Shown here: positions 32,830-39,845 of the stretch, piece after piece | Layout of the letters: each line of letters opens with the position of its first letter | Position numbering within the stretch: the first letter of the stretch is position 1 | Source: Ardenticatenaceae bacterium | Lineage (GTDB): Bacteria; Chloroflexota; Anaerolineae; Promineifilales; Promineifilaceae | DNA: 64,000 nt | Assembly: GCA_020634455.1 (NCBI GenBank) | Contig: JACKBQ010000002.1 | Coordinates: 868,001-932,000, forward strand | Direction: 5' to 3' | Position numbers and translations under genes: made by a program | The notes under the pieces: generated by a model | What the model was told of the DNA's origin: nothing | The model's database searches: none | The model's input: only the letters and a program-made list of their open reading frames with translations

Positions 32830-33372
32830 CTATGCGTACAGACCAATGCTGGCGATGAACGCCAAAATTACAGCAACAGGGCCAGTGATCAGACGGGAGA
32901 AAAGGATGGCGGGAACGCCAATTTCTACCGTTTCTGGTTCTGCTTCACCAAGCGCCAAGCCTACCGGGATGAAGTCGCAACCAACTTGTGGGTTGATAGC
33001 AAACAGGGCGGGCAAAGCGTAGCTGGGCGGGATGGAGCCATTGGCGATGAGGGTGGAGCCTAACAGCGTACCCACGACCTGAGCGATGACTGCACCGGGG
33101 CCGAGCAGCGGGGACAAAACCGGGATGGCGCAGATCAGGGAGATAATGATCAAACCAACCAGGCTGCCAGCCATTGGGGCCAAGAGATTGGCAATCCAGT
33201 CACCGATACCGGTCTTGAGGATGATACCAATGACCAGGGCGATGAACGCCATGAACGGCAGAATGTTAACAATGACCTGGTCAATTGCTTCACGACCAGC
33301 TTGATAGAGAGCACCTACGACGCCGCCGACGCTCCGACCAATTCTTTCCAGAAATTTGTTAATACCTTGCAT
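32830..33372 (-). CDS. PTS glucitol/sorbitol-type EII membrane subunit (C-terminal half of SrlE)
   Basis: 180 residues with four to five hydrophobic segments (FMAFIALVIGIILKTGIGDW, LVGLIIISLICAIPVLSPLL and others) and conserved loops NPQVGCDFIPVGLALGEAEP and ETVEIGVPAILFSRLITGPV. It matches the membrane part of SrlE, the second membrane component beside SrlA. AGGAGG precedes ATG 33372. It would form the sugar channel with the SrlA-like protein encoded just upstream. The B domain is a separate gene downstream, so the phosphotransfer domain must dock non-covalently. Confidence 0.9.
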   Translation of the reverse strand: MQGINKFLERIGRSVGGVVGALYQAGREAIDQVIVNILPFMAFIALVIGIILKTGIGDWIANLLAPMAGSLVGLIIISLICAIPVLSPLLGPGAVIAQVVGTLLGSTLIANGSIPPSYALPALFAINPQVGCDFIPVGLALGEAEPETVEIGVPAILFSRLITGPVAVILAFIASIGLYA

Positions 33373-33390
33373 TTTTCTTCCTCCTTAAAA

Positions 33391-33942
33391 TTAGGCGGTG
33401 GCGGCAGCCGTGTCGGATGCGCGTGCCCACATAACGGCCGTAATCCGTTCCGTGACAATACCGCGAATGAAGATGACAACCAGACCAACCAGCAAGTAAC
33501 GAACAGCCAGCGGTACCACAGAGAGACCTTGGGCTTCGATACCAGCAGCGATACCTAACCAGACGAACAATTCACCGGGGTTGATGTGGGGGAAGATGCC
33601 TGTCGGTGGATGTACGTAGGAAACGGCCGCATCGTAAAACGCTGGTTTGTACTTTTCTGGTAGGAACCGACCCATGGTGTAAGCCATTGGGTTGGTGAGG
33701 AAGAAACATGACAAGAAAGGCAGCAAAATGTAGCGTACCGGATAATAAACGAGACCATCGCGGGCTGCCCACTCGCCAACTTTGTCAATGCGGTCGGCAC
33801 CAATGAGGGCGATAAGTGCATTTACAAAAGTGAGCAAGATGATGAGCAGGGGAATAATGCCCGTTGTCAGGCCAACAAAAACCTCTGCGCCTTGTTGAAA
33901 TAGGCCGATGAACCATTCAGCGGCAGCAACTAAAGCATCCAT
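33391..33942 (-). CDS. srlA: PTS glucitol/sorbitol-type EIIC component
   Basis: 183 residues, SrlA-like. It is a polytopic membrane protein with GLTTGIIPLLIILLTFVNAL, LPFLSCFFLTNPMAYTMGRF and YVHPPTGIFPHINPGELFVW, conserved loops of the family. Translation starts at ATG 33942 with AAGGAGG about 9 bases upstream, one of the strongest ribosome sites of the window. It translocates the polyol while EIIB phosphorylates it. It is followed closely by the SrlE-C gene. The 183-base gap upstream, between it and gutM, carries another AAGGAGG without an attached gene. Confidence 0.9.
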   Translation of the reverse strand: MDALVAAAEWFIGLFQQGAEVFVGLTTGIIPLLIILLTFVNALIALIGADRIDKVGEWAARDGLVYYPVRYILLPFLSCFFLTNPMAYTMGRFLPEKYKPAFYDAAVSYVHPPTGIFPHINPGELFVWLGIAAGIEAQGLSVVPLAVRYLLVGLVVIFIRGIVTERITAVMWARASDTAAATA

Positions 33943-34125
33943 AATGGAAATACCTCCTTAACACTCCTTGAAAACAAAAATAATTAAAAACGTTTCTCTT
34001 CCAAAATAAGACTTGTGTTGAGTTAACCACCTCCTTGTTTAGAATTCACCAAACGTCAAGATACTGAAACTGAGGGTCGAATGTGCTTCGGGCGTCTCTT
34101 CCTTAAAGATTGGTGTTGGGAAATC

Positions 34126-34572
34126 TTAAGCAGGTTCCAACCTGGGGGATGTTGGTACCGCTTCTGATTGACTTTCTTTTCCTTGTCGCGCGGCCAAAAG
34201 GTCGCGGCCTGCATTGCCAAAGGCAATGCGTAGCTTGGGGGTTGTGGGAAGACTGTCTTCATTGTCTAATAGCTCTTGCAGCGGCATGCCTATAAGTTCC
34301 GGCACAGGACGTAGTCTGGCAAAGACAGTCCAACCTTTAAACTGTTCGGCATGAACGATGATGTTGTTATCATCAATGGTGATGACGGCGTAGGCGCGTC
34401 CTTTGTACTGACCGCCACCCTGACCAACGGCCGTTAACCCACCTTTGCGCACCACTTTGAGACGGCCGTAAAATCGCTTCATCTGCAAATAAGCCATGCC
34501 AAACTGGGCAATCCACATTACCGCCAGGGCAATAAAGATAAACAGTGCATTCTCGGCAATTACATCAAACAT
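34126..34572 (-). CDS. GutM/SrlM-family regulator
   Basis: 148 residues. One N-terminal membrane segment (AENALFIFIALAVMWIAQFG) is followed by MKRFYGRLKVVRKGGLTAVG and GWTVFARLRPVPELIG, segments conserved in GutM, the sorbitol-operon activator. GAGGAG lies before ATG 34572. In Enterobacteria the GutM protein modulates transcription of the sorbitol operon together with GutR; the mechanism is not well defined. Its place between HPr and the EIIC gene supports the glucitol-family assignment of the system. The C-terminus is polar and probably disordered. Confidence 0.85.
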   Translation of the reverse strand: MFDVIAENALFIFIALAVMWIAQFGMAYLQMKRFYGRLKVVRKGGLTAVGQGGGQYKGRAYAVITIDDNNIIVHAEQFKGWTVFARLRPVPELIGMPLQELLDNEDSLPTTPKLRIAFGNAGRDLLAARQGKESQSEAVPTSPRLEPA

Positions 34573-34613
34573 AAGACGTTCTCCTCTATCCAGGCTATCA
34601 GCAAACAGATGGA

Positions 34614-34904
34614 TTAGGCTTCAGGTTCTGAGCCTTCTTCAAAATTGCGCTCAACCAATGCCTGAAGCGCGGCCACGGCTTCATTTGCCTGTGGTCCAGT
34701 GGCGCTAATGGTTATTTCATGCCCTTGCAAGACTGCCAGCAGCATCAGTTTGAGTGGGCTGGTGCCATTGGCTGGCCCTTTTTCGCGGGTTAGATTTGTC
34801 ACCTCAACGGTGGCATCATATTGACGGGCAAGTTTAACAAACTGCGCGAGTGGGCGTGCATGTAAACCAGCCTCGTGCTGAACAGTCAGAGTCGTTTCAG
34901 CCAT
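34614..34904 (-). CDS. HPr phosphocarrier protein
   Basis: 96 residues, HPr fold. The phosphorylated His15 lies in VQHEAGLHARPLAQFV, which matches the family H-A-R-P motif. The later segment GTSPLKLMLLAVLQGHEITI matches the region of the regulatory serine in Gram-positive HPr; whether it is phosphorylated is unknown, and I see no HPr kinase in the window. It shuttles phosphate from Enzyme I (gene at 24.3-26 kb) to EIIA (31.7-32.1 kb). It sits within the PTS gene run, which is unusual compared with ptsHI operons. Confidence 0.93.
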   Translation of the reverse strand: MAETTLTVQHEAGLHARPLAQFVKLARQYDATVEVTNLTREKGPANGTSPLKLMLLAVLQGHEITISATGPQANEAVAALQALVERNFEEGSEPEA

Positions 34905-34991
34905 GGTCGTATCCTATTTACTTGATGAATTTACTTATGAACGGCCGTTTCTCTTCCCGTACTGTTCCCAATGTTGGAAACAATCTGCCGG

Positions 34992-35951
34992 TTACTGCTT
35001 ACTGAGTAACAGGACTTCTTCGGCCGCAGTGCTATCGGTGATTAGGACGTCTATAAAGCCGCCGCGCAGCGCCCCTAAAATTGCAGGCGCTTTCATTTTT
35101 CCGGCGGCAACGCCAATTATTTTGCAAGGTGACTTTTTTAATTTTGCCAATTCAACGCCAATAATGCGGTTATGAATGCTCAGGTCTAGAATCTTCCCAT
35201 TGATATTGTAATGGGTAACACAAATGTCCCCTACCGCGCCTTGCGCTTTTAAGATTTCCAGGTCTTTCGTATCCAAATAACCTGCCCGGAGCATACTGGA
35301 GCGTTCTGGAACCACACTGCCAATGCCAACTAGCGCATAATCCGCATTGAGTGCCATTTCCAGCGTAGCGCTAATGCGCTTTTCTCCCAACAGGGCTCGT
35401 CGGCCAATCTGATCACTTACCAGCAGCGGGGCATCCAAAGCATGGTGTTGCCCGCCTAAATTATTGGCGATGGTGCGTACAACTTCAGAACCGTCAATTT
35501 CGGGGTCGCCATAGCCCAAAGAGCCAATCATTTGCACCACATGCAACCCGGACCGGCTGCGTGGTTGCAGCGCTTGGGCAACTTCGTGGGCAGCTGTGCC
35601 CCAAGAAACCCCAAGGACTGCGCCATCTGGTAGTTCCTCGGTTAAAAAGTTGGCACCGAGTTTGCCAACCAGCCGCAAGGTCTTTTGGTAGTTGAGCATA
35701 CCCCGGTGTGCCACACGAACGTCCAGCAAATTAAAGCAGGAACGCAATTTTTGCTCCAGGGTGTATAAACGCTCTAGGGGGTGTTTAATTGAGATTTCAA
35801 CAATGCCTTGGTCGCGGGCTTCGGTAAGAAGGCGGGAGATGGCCGAACGAGAGTAGCCAAACCGGCCGGCGATTTGGGCCTGACTCATTCCTTCCATATA
35901 GTAAAGATCGGCTACAGTTGCTAAGAACTGCATTCTTTCTTGACCAGGCAT
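34992..35951 (-). CDS. SorC-family transcriptional regulator
   Basis: 319 residues from ATG 35951 (GGAGAAG upstream); a TTG at 35987 is in frame but less likely. The N-terminal helix-turn-helix is MSQAQIAGRFGYSRSAISRL, followed by a sugar-phosphate-binding domain related to phosphosugar isomerases (GAVLGVSWGTAAHEVAQAL, VQMIGSLGYGD, VGIGSVVPERSSMLRAGYL). Such proteins respond to the phosphorylated sugar and control adjacent catabolic operons. It is the first gene of the PTS set and probably binds the TGCAGACAA/TTGTCTGCA inverted repeat at 35979-36011. It is transcribed divergently from the ribosomal gene rpsF. Confidence 0.92.
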   Translation of the reverse strand: MPGQERMQFLATVADLYYMEGMSQAQIAGRFGYSRSAISRLLTEARDQGIVEISIKHPLERLYTLEQKLRSCFNLLDVRVAHRGMLNYQKTLRLVGKLGANFLTEELPDGAVLGVSWGTAAHEVAQALQPRSRSGLHVVQMIGSLGYGDPEIDGSEVVRTIANNLGGQHHALDAPLLVSDQIGRRALLGEKRISATLEMALNADYALVGIGSVVPERSSMLRAGYLDTKDLEILKAQGAVGDICVTHYNINGKILDLSIHNRIIGVELAKLKKSPCKIIGVAAGKMKAPAILGALRGGFIDVLITDSTAAEEVLLLSKQ

Positions 35952-35978
35952 TGCGCTAACTTCTTCTCCAAAAAGGTT

Positions 35979-36011
35979 TGCAGACAACCTGTTTTAGGTG
36001 GATTGTCTGCA
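35979..36011. promoter_or_regulatory. Operator candidate for the SorC-type regulator
   Basis: TGCAGACAA (35979-35987) and TTGTCTGCA (36003-36011), a perfect 9-base inverted repeat, lie just upstream of the regulator start. The spacing of 15 bases puts the half-sites on nearly the same DNA face. Confidence 0.5.
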
Positions 36012-36086
36012 TGCGGCTTGCTTTTGCTGACTCGTACGACTGTTATAACCCATGATTTTCAAAAGGTGTCACAAATTTGCAAAATA

Positions 36087-36100
36087 TTCACATATGTGAA
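36087..36100. promoter_or_regulatory. 14-base perfect palindrome TTCACATATGTGAA
   Basis: It lies in the divergent region between the SorC gene and rpsF, with ATTTGCAAAAT beside it. It resembles sugar-regulator operators of the SorC/DeoR type (inference). Confidence 0.5.
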
Positions 36101-36161
36101 AATGGCGGGTGCGAAACGGCCGTACCCACACCCAGTAAGTTGCTGAAAATGTGTGATAAAG

Positions 36162-36189
36162 TTGCAAAAAAACATAGTTTTGTTATTAT
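36162..36189 (+). promoter_or_regulatory. rpsF operon promoter
   Basis: TTGCAA (36162-36167), a 16-base spacer, and TATTAT (36184-36189). It would give a leader of roughly 100 bases before rpsF. Confidence 0.55.
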
Positions 36190-36298
36190 TCTCCACCGTT
36201 GCACAGCAAAAATTTTATACATCTGCTGCTTTCCGCTCTTAAACAAGATTTAAGGGCAAAGCTCGCCAGAGTCATTCCAAGGAAAGGAGGTTAGCAAC

Positions 36299-36592
36299 GT
36301 GCGAGAGTACGAAGTTACCGTTATTTTTCAGACAAAATTAGATGATGAGGCTCGCGCTGCTTTAGTAGGGCGTGTCTCTGATTGGTTAACCCAAGGTGAA
36401 ACCGATGCAGACAAACCTGTACAGAACGTCTGGGGTCAGCGTCGTCTTGCCTATCCCATCAAGAAAAATTCTGAGGGATATTACATCCTGTTTGATGCAA
36501 AATTGAACCCAGAAAGCTTGTCTGATATTGAACGCAATATGCAATATACAGACGATATATTGCGCTACATGTTTGTACGCAAAGAACAATAA
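36299..36592 (+). CDS. rpsF: 30S ribosomal protein S6
   Basis: 97 residues starting with GTG at 36299, preceded by AAAGGAGG with an 8-base gap. S6 binds S18 in the central domain of the 30S subunit. The fold signatures are MREYEVTVIFQTKL at the start, GQRRLAYPIKKNSEGYYILF, and the C-terminal DILRYMFVRKEQ. It is the first gene of the conserved rpsF-ssb-rpsR operon. In many bacteria the S6-S18 complex represses this operon by binding its leader; whether that applies here cannot be seen. Confidence 0.97.
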   Translation: MREYEVTVIFQTKLDDEARAALVGRVSDWLTQGETDADKPVQNVWGQRRLAYPIKKNSEGYYILFDAKLNPESLSDIERNMQYTDDILRYMFVRKEQ

Positions 36593-36714
36593 TTAGGTCA
36601 TAACAAAAGATTTAGCGTTGGTTCTTTAATTTTCGTGCAACCGTTAAGAACCCGTTTTAGAACTAAAATTTACAAGTGAACAAAGGGTAATCCCCCCATT
36701 GTTGGGAGTGTGTC

Positions 36715-37056
36715 ATGAACAAGGGGCTGAATAAAGTAATGATTATTGGTTGGGTTGATGGCGAACCTGAAGTGCGCGAGACGCCCAATGGCCGACCGGT
36801 TGCTTCATTCAGCGTAGCCACTTCTCGCTCTTGGACTTCTTCAGATGGTTCCAGGCACGAAGAAACCGAATGGTTTAACGTGGTCGCCTGGGGCAATTTG
36901 GCTGAGATTAGCAGCAAACGTCTGGGGCATGGGCAGCAAGTGTATGTTGAGGGCAGGCTACAAACCCGCAGTTGGGACGACAGCAATGGCCAGAAGCATT
37001 TTCGCACTGAGGTCATTGCTCATGAATTAATTGCTATGAATGACAATGGCAATTAA
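36715..37056 (+). CDS. ssb: Single-stranded DNA-binding protein (SSB)
   Basis: 113 residues, one OB fold: NKVMIIGWVDGEPEVRETPN at the start, then SFSVATSRSW, ETEWFNVVAWG, VYVEGRLQTRSWDD and FRTEVIAHELIAM. It coats single-stranded DNA during replication and repair. The usual disordered tail with the acidic DDDIPF-like tip that recruits partner proteins is absent: the protein ends MNDNGN just after the OB fold. That shortness may mean a second, full-length SSB is encoded elsewhere. Start ATG 36715 has GGGAG upstream. It lies between rpsF and rpsR. Confidence 0.95.
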   Translation: MNKGLNKVMIIGWVDGEPEVRETPNGRPVASFSVATSRSWTSSDGSRHEETEWFNVVAWGNLAEISSKRLGHGQQVYVEGRLQTRSWDDSNGQKHFRTEVIAHELIAMNDNGN

Positions 37057-37111
37057 TAAAAGATGCTATTTCAAACGATGGGCTTCCCTACTTTTTTAAG
37101 AGGATATAAAC

Positions 37112-37345
37112 ATGCGTTCCAGAAATCGAACAACAACAACTAGAAAAAGAAGCTGTAGCTTTTGTGTAGATGGTGTTAAGGTAATTGATTACAAGCAGCA
37201 TGAGATGTTGAGTCGGTACGTGAATGAGTACGGCCGTATCCGTCCGCGTCGCCAAACTGGTACCTGTGCCAAGCACCAGCGTGCCCTGGCTGTGGCTATC
37301 AAGCGTGCTCGCCACATTGCCTTGCTGCCCTTTGCAGACGAGTAA
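37112..37345 (+). CDS. rpsR: 30S ribosomal protein S18
   Basis: 77 residues, normal length. S18 pairs with S6 in the 30S platform. Conserved features: RKRSCSFCVDGVKVIDYKQ, with two cysteines (CSFC) of the zinc-binding type, LSRYVNEYGRIRPRRQTGTC, and KRARHIALLPFADE at the end. A further Cys in GTCAKHQRAL could complete the metal site. The palindrome ACGGCCGT encodes part of EYGRI, so even a ribosomal protein carries the motif. It is the third gene of the rpsF operon and is followed by a terminator at 37469-37505. Confidence 0.97.
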   Translation: MRSRNRTTTTRKRSCSFCVDGVKVIDYKQHEMLSRYVNEYGRIRPRRQTGTCAKHQRALAVAIKRARHIALLPFADE

Positions 37346-37468
37346 TCACCCCCGAAAGTTTGACGATGATAAGGTAAGGAGTCGTACAAATCGAAGAAAC
37401 GATTCCGCAAGCAATGGCCGTTTTTGCGCTAAAAATAAAAAGTTAAAAACGGCCGTTGCCTGAGCCTG

Positions 37469-37505
37469 TCCTCCCGAGAACACCACTGTTTTCGGGAGGA
37501 TTTTT
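37469..37505 (+). terminator. Rho-independent terminator of the rpsF-ssb-rpsR operon
   Basis: TCCTCCCGA (37469-37477) pairs with TCGGGAGGA (37492-37500), followed by five T. The DNA just before it contains an ACGGCCGT palindrome. Confidence 0.8.
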
Positions 37506-37541
37506 GCGATGAATCTTACTCATTGGAGCAATAAATAAATC

Positions 37542-38867
37542 ATGGCAAAGAATAAAGAGACAACAACGACTGATGAGCAGCGCCAATCTCGTAAAGAGGT
37601 GCTTTTGGCCCGGAAGCAGGCAGAGCAAACACGCCAAATTCGCTTGGGCATAGCTGTTGTGGGTGGCTTGCTGCTTATCGTTTTTTTGGCGGCAATTATT
37701 AGTGAATTGGTAATTGCCCCCAATCGTGCGGTTGCCATTGTGAACGACGAAGAGATTTCGTTGAGCGACTGGCAAGACCGGGTGCGTTTTGAACGTGCCC
37801 AGCGCATTATTTTGCTGAATAACCAACTGGAAGCCTTCCAGGGGAATGTGGGCATTGTGCAGCAATTTGCCGGGCAAACAATCAATGAATTGTTTCAAAC
37901 AGAGCAGTTAGGCCAGGCGGCGCTCAACCAGATGATTGATGAGGTCATTATTCGGCAGGCTGCTGAGGCGCGGGGCATTACGATTACCGACGAGGATGTG
38001 CAAACCGAAATCGCGGCGACGTTCAACTTTTTTGATGGAGGGTTGCCGACACCGTTCCCCACTGGCACGGCCACTGTTCAGCCAACCCCGTCTATTACGC
38101 CGCTGCCAACGGCCGTAATTACCGACATTGTGCCCACCAACACGCCATCCCCCACGGCAACTTTAGCCCCAACCAGCACGCCCGCCCCTACAGCAACGCC
38201 AGTTTCTGCCGAAGCTTTTCAACAAGAGTTTAGCGATTTTATGACTCAGTTTAAAGATTTAGGCGTTTCTGAAGCGCAGTACCGGGAGATTGTGCGCTCG
38301 CAGCTTTACCGCGAGCGGCTGCTGGAGGTGCTGGTAGATGAGGATGAGCTTTCTGACGAAGCCATCCAGGCCAGCTTCTTTATCCTTCAATTTGACACCG
38401 AGGCGGAGGCAAATGAAGCAGCGGCTTTGGTTGATGCAGGCGATTACCTGACCGTGTGGAATGAAATTCGCAGCTTGCCCCCCGATCCGGCCTCTGCTTC
38501 TACGGCCGTTGCCAGCGAAGTGTTGTGGCGGACACAAGATGCAACCACCACAAATCTGGGCGCTGAGGTAGCCGACGCTGCTTTTAGCCTGCCTGTTGGC
38601 CAGCCAAGCGAAGTGATCTCCCGCACTGTTGATGCTACGACCACGACCTATTATCTTATTCAGGTTTCTGGACGTGAAGAACGGCCGTTGTCCGCTTCTG
38701 AGTACCAAACCTTGCAATTAGAAAACCTGGCAGCTTTCATTGATGAGCAGATTGTGGCAGGTGGTCTTGAGTTAACCGAATATGATCGAGGTCGCACCCC
38801 AACAAACCCGGTGCTTGACCCGCTGTTTACCACGCCACCGACCGCTACGCCGCCTGTTGGTGGTTAA
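37542..38867 (+). CDS. Membrane-anchored SurA/parvulin-like peptidyl-prolyl isomerase
   Basis: 441 residues. A charged N-terminus is followed by a membrane anchor (LGIAVVGGLLLIVFLAAIIS, about 34-56). A SurA-type N-domain follows (AIVNDEEISLSDWQDRVRFE, then AALNQMIDEVIIRQAAEARG), with a Thr/Pro-rich insert about 175-225 (TPSPTATLAPTSTPAPTATP). Then come a chaperone helix and a degenerate parvulin-like PPIase domain (about 285-400, with SLPVGQPSEVISR and TYYLIQVSGREERPL). It should help fold exported proteins. The linker inserted inside the chaperone half is unusual for SurA relatives. A terminator follows at 39032-39055. Confidence 0.85.
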   Translation: MAKNKETTTTDEQRQSRKEVLLARKQAEQTRQIRLGIAVVGGLLLIVFLAAIISELVIAPNRAVAIVNDEEISLSDWQDRVRFERAQRIILLNNQLEAFQGNVGIVQQFAGQTINELFQTEQLGQAALNQMIDEVIIRQAAEARGITITDEDVQTEIAATFNFFDGGLPTPFPTGTATVQPTPSITPLPTAVITDIVPTNTPSPTATLAPTSTPAPTATPVSAEAFQQEFSDFMTQFKDLGVSEAQYREIVRSQLYRERLLEVLVDEDELSDEAIQASFFILQFDTEAEANEAAALVDAGDYLTVWNEIRSLPPDPASASTAVASEVLWRTQDATTTNLGAEVADAAFSLPVGQPSEVISRTVDATTTTYYLIQVSGREERPLSASEYQTLQLENLAAFIDEQIVAGGLELTEYDRGRTPTNPVLDPLFTTPPTATPPVGG

Positions 38868-38884
38868 ACGATTGGCTGACAAAA

Positions 38885-38978
38885 TTTCTTTAACCGCTGA
38901 GAACGCGGAGAGCGCAGAGAAAAATAAAGGAGAGAACTCCGCGTCCTCTACGGTAGAAATCTGAGTTTTGTCAGTCAA
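38885..38978. repeat. ACCGCTGAGAACGCGGAGAG-type intergenic repeat (family B)
   Basis: AACCGCTGAGAACGCGGAGA and GCGCAGAG words repeat at 9-11 base steps, then CTCCGCGTCCTC forms the return arm. The outer TTGGCTGACAAAA (about 38872) and TTTTGTCAGTCAA give a further stem. No gene is present. Confidence 0.55.
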
Positions 38979-39031
38979 CCAGGTCTAATTCAGAAAGTGC
39001 TAAGTAGCTAGAAGATTACTACAATTTCCTT

Positions 39032-39058
39032 AAGGGCAGGTGCAAACCTGCCCTTATT
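39032..39058 (+). terminator. Terminator hairpin AAGGGCAGGT-GCAA-ACCTGCCCTT
   Basis: A perfect 10-base stem (39032-39041 with 39046-39055), tetraloop GCAA, then ATTT. It follows the SurA-like gene. Confidence 0.7.
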
Positions 39059-39086
39059 TGCGTTAATTGGCAGTTTGGGCAAAATC

Positions 39087-39845
39087 ATGCACATGGATGA
39101 AGAAACGATCTGGCTGGAAGGCTCTATTTCTGTGGAGGCAGCACTGCGAGGCGGCTGTCGGGCTGTGTTGGCTGTGTATGTACAAGAGGGTAACGGCCGT
39201 CGCTGGGAGCGGCGGTTGGGCAAATTGCAGCAGCTAACCCGGCAGGCGCAAGTGCCGCTGGAACTGGTGAATGAGCAATTTATCGCCGAACGAGTTACCG
39301 GGCAGTCCCACGGCGGCGTGGTGGCTAAGGTCGGCCCCCGGCAGTTTGTGTCGCTGGAGTCGTTGGTAGTGGGGGTGGAACGGCCGTTCATCGTCATGTT
39401 AGATGGCATCGAAGACCCATTCAACTTTGGCCAGGCGCTGCGTTCACTGTATGCGGCAGGCGCGGCAGGCGTGGTGGTGCGGCCACGCAACTGGTTTAGT
39501 GCCGCTGGTATTGTCGCCCGCGCTTCGGCTGGCGTGTCTGAGCAGATGCCCATCGCCATTGCCGAAACGGCCGAATACGCTGCCGACACCTATCGCCAGT
39601 TGGGCTTGCGTATTGCTGCCACCAGCAACCAGAATGCCGTCTCCCTGTACGAAGCTGATCTAATCGAGCCACTTTTTTTGCTGCTGGGCGGTGAAAAACG
39701 AGGCATTACCCGCTCCTTCTTGGCCCAGGCCGATTTGGTTTTGCAAATTCCGTACCAGCAGCCTAATTTTCAGCAGTCGTTGGGCGTTGTGGCTTCGGCA
39801 GCCATTGTTGCTTTTGAAGTGATGCGCCAACGGAATAATTTATGA
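39087..39845 (+). CDS. TrmH-family (SpoU) RNA 2'-O-methyltransferase
   Basis: 252 residues from ATG 39087 (another Met two codons later; the TTG at 39075 is unsupported). SPOUT-fold motifs are clear: motif 1 DPFNFGQALRSLYAAGAAGV, motif 2 LFLLLGGEKRGIT, motif 3 IPYQQPNFQQSLGVVASAA. An N-terminal substrate-binding segment (about 1-80) is as in RlmB/TrmH proteins. It transfers a methyl group from S-adenosylmethionine to a ribose of rRNA or tRNA; the target nucleotide cannot be decided. The stop overlaps the ATG of the SGNH gene (ATGA). Confidence 0.93.
   Translation: MHMDEETIWLEGSISVEAALRGGCRAVLAVYVQEGNGRRWERRLGKLQQLTRQAQVPLELVNEQFIAERVTGQSHGGVVAKVGPRQFVSLESLVVGVERPFIVMLDGIEDPFNFGQALRSLYAAGAAGVVVRPRNWFSAAGIVARASAGVSEQMPIAIAETAEYAADTYRQLGLRIAATSNQNAVSLYEADLIEPLFLLLGGEKRGITRSFLAQADLVLQIPYQQPNFQQSLGVVASAAIVAFEVMRQRNNL

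Larger units (their letters stand above)
35952..36298. other. Divergent control region between PTS regulator and rpsF
   Basis: 347 bases. It contains the inverted repeat at 35979-36011, the palindrome at 36087, one ACGGCCGT at about 36116, the rpsF promoter at 36162-36189 and the rpsF ribosome site at 36283-36290. No gene is seen. Confidence 0.5.

Noticed and set aside
33943..34125. A small gene after the AAGGAGG between gutM and the EIIC gene
   Set aside because: No ATG, GTG or TTG at a fitting distance opens a sensible frame; the candidate frame runs into the EIIC gene.
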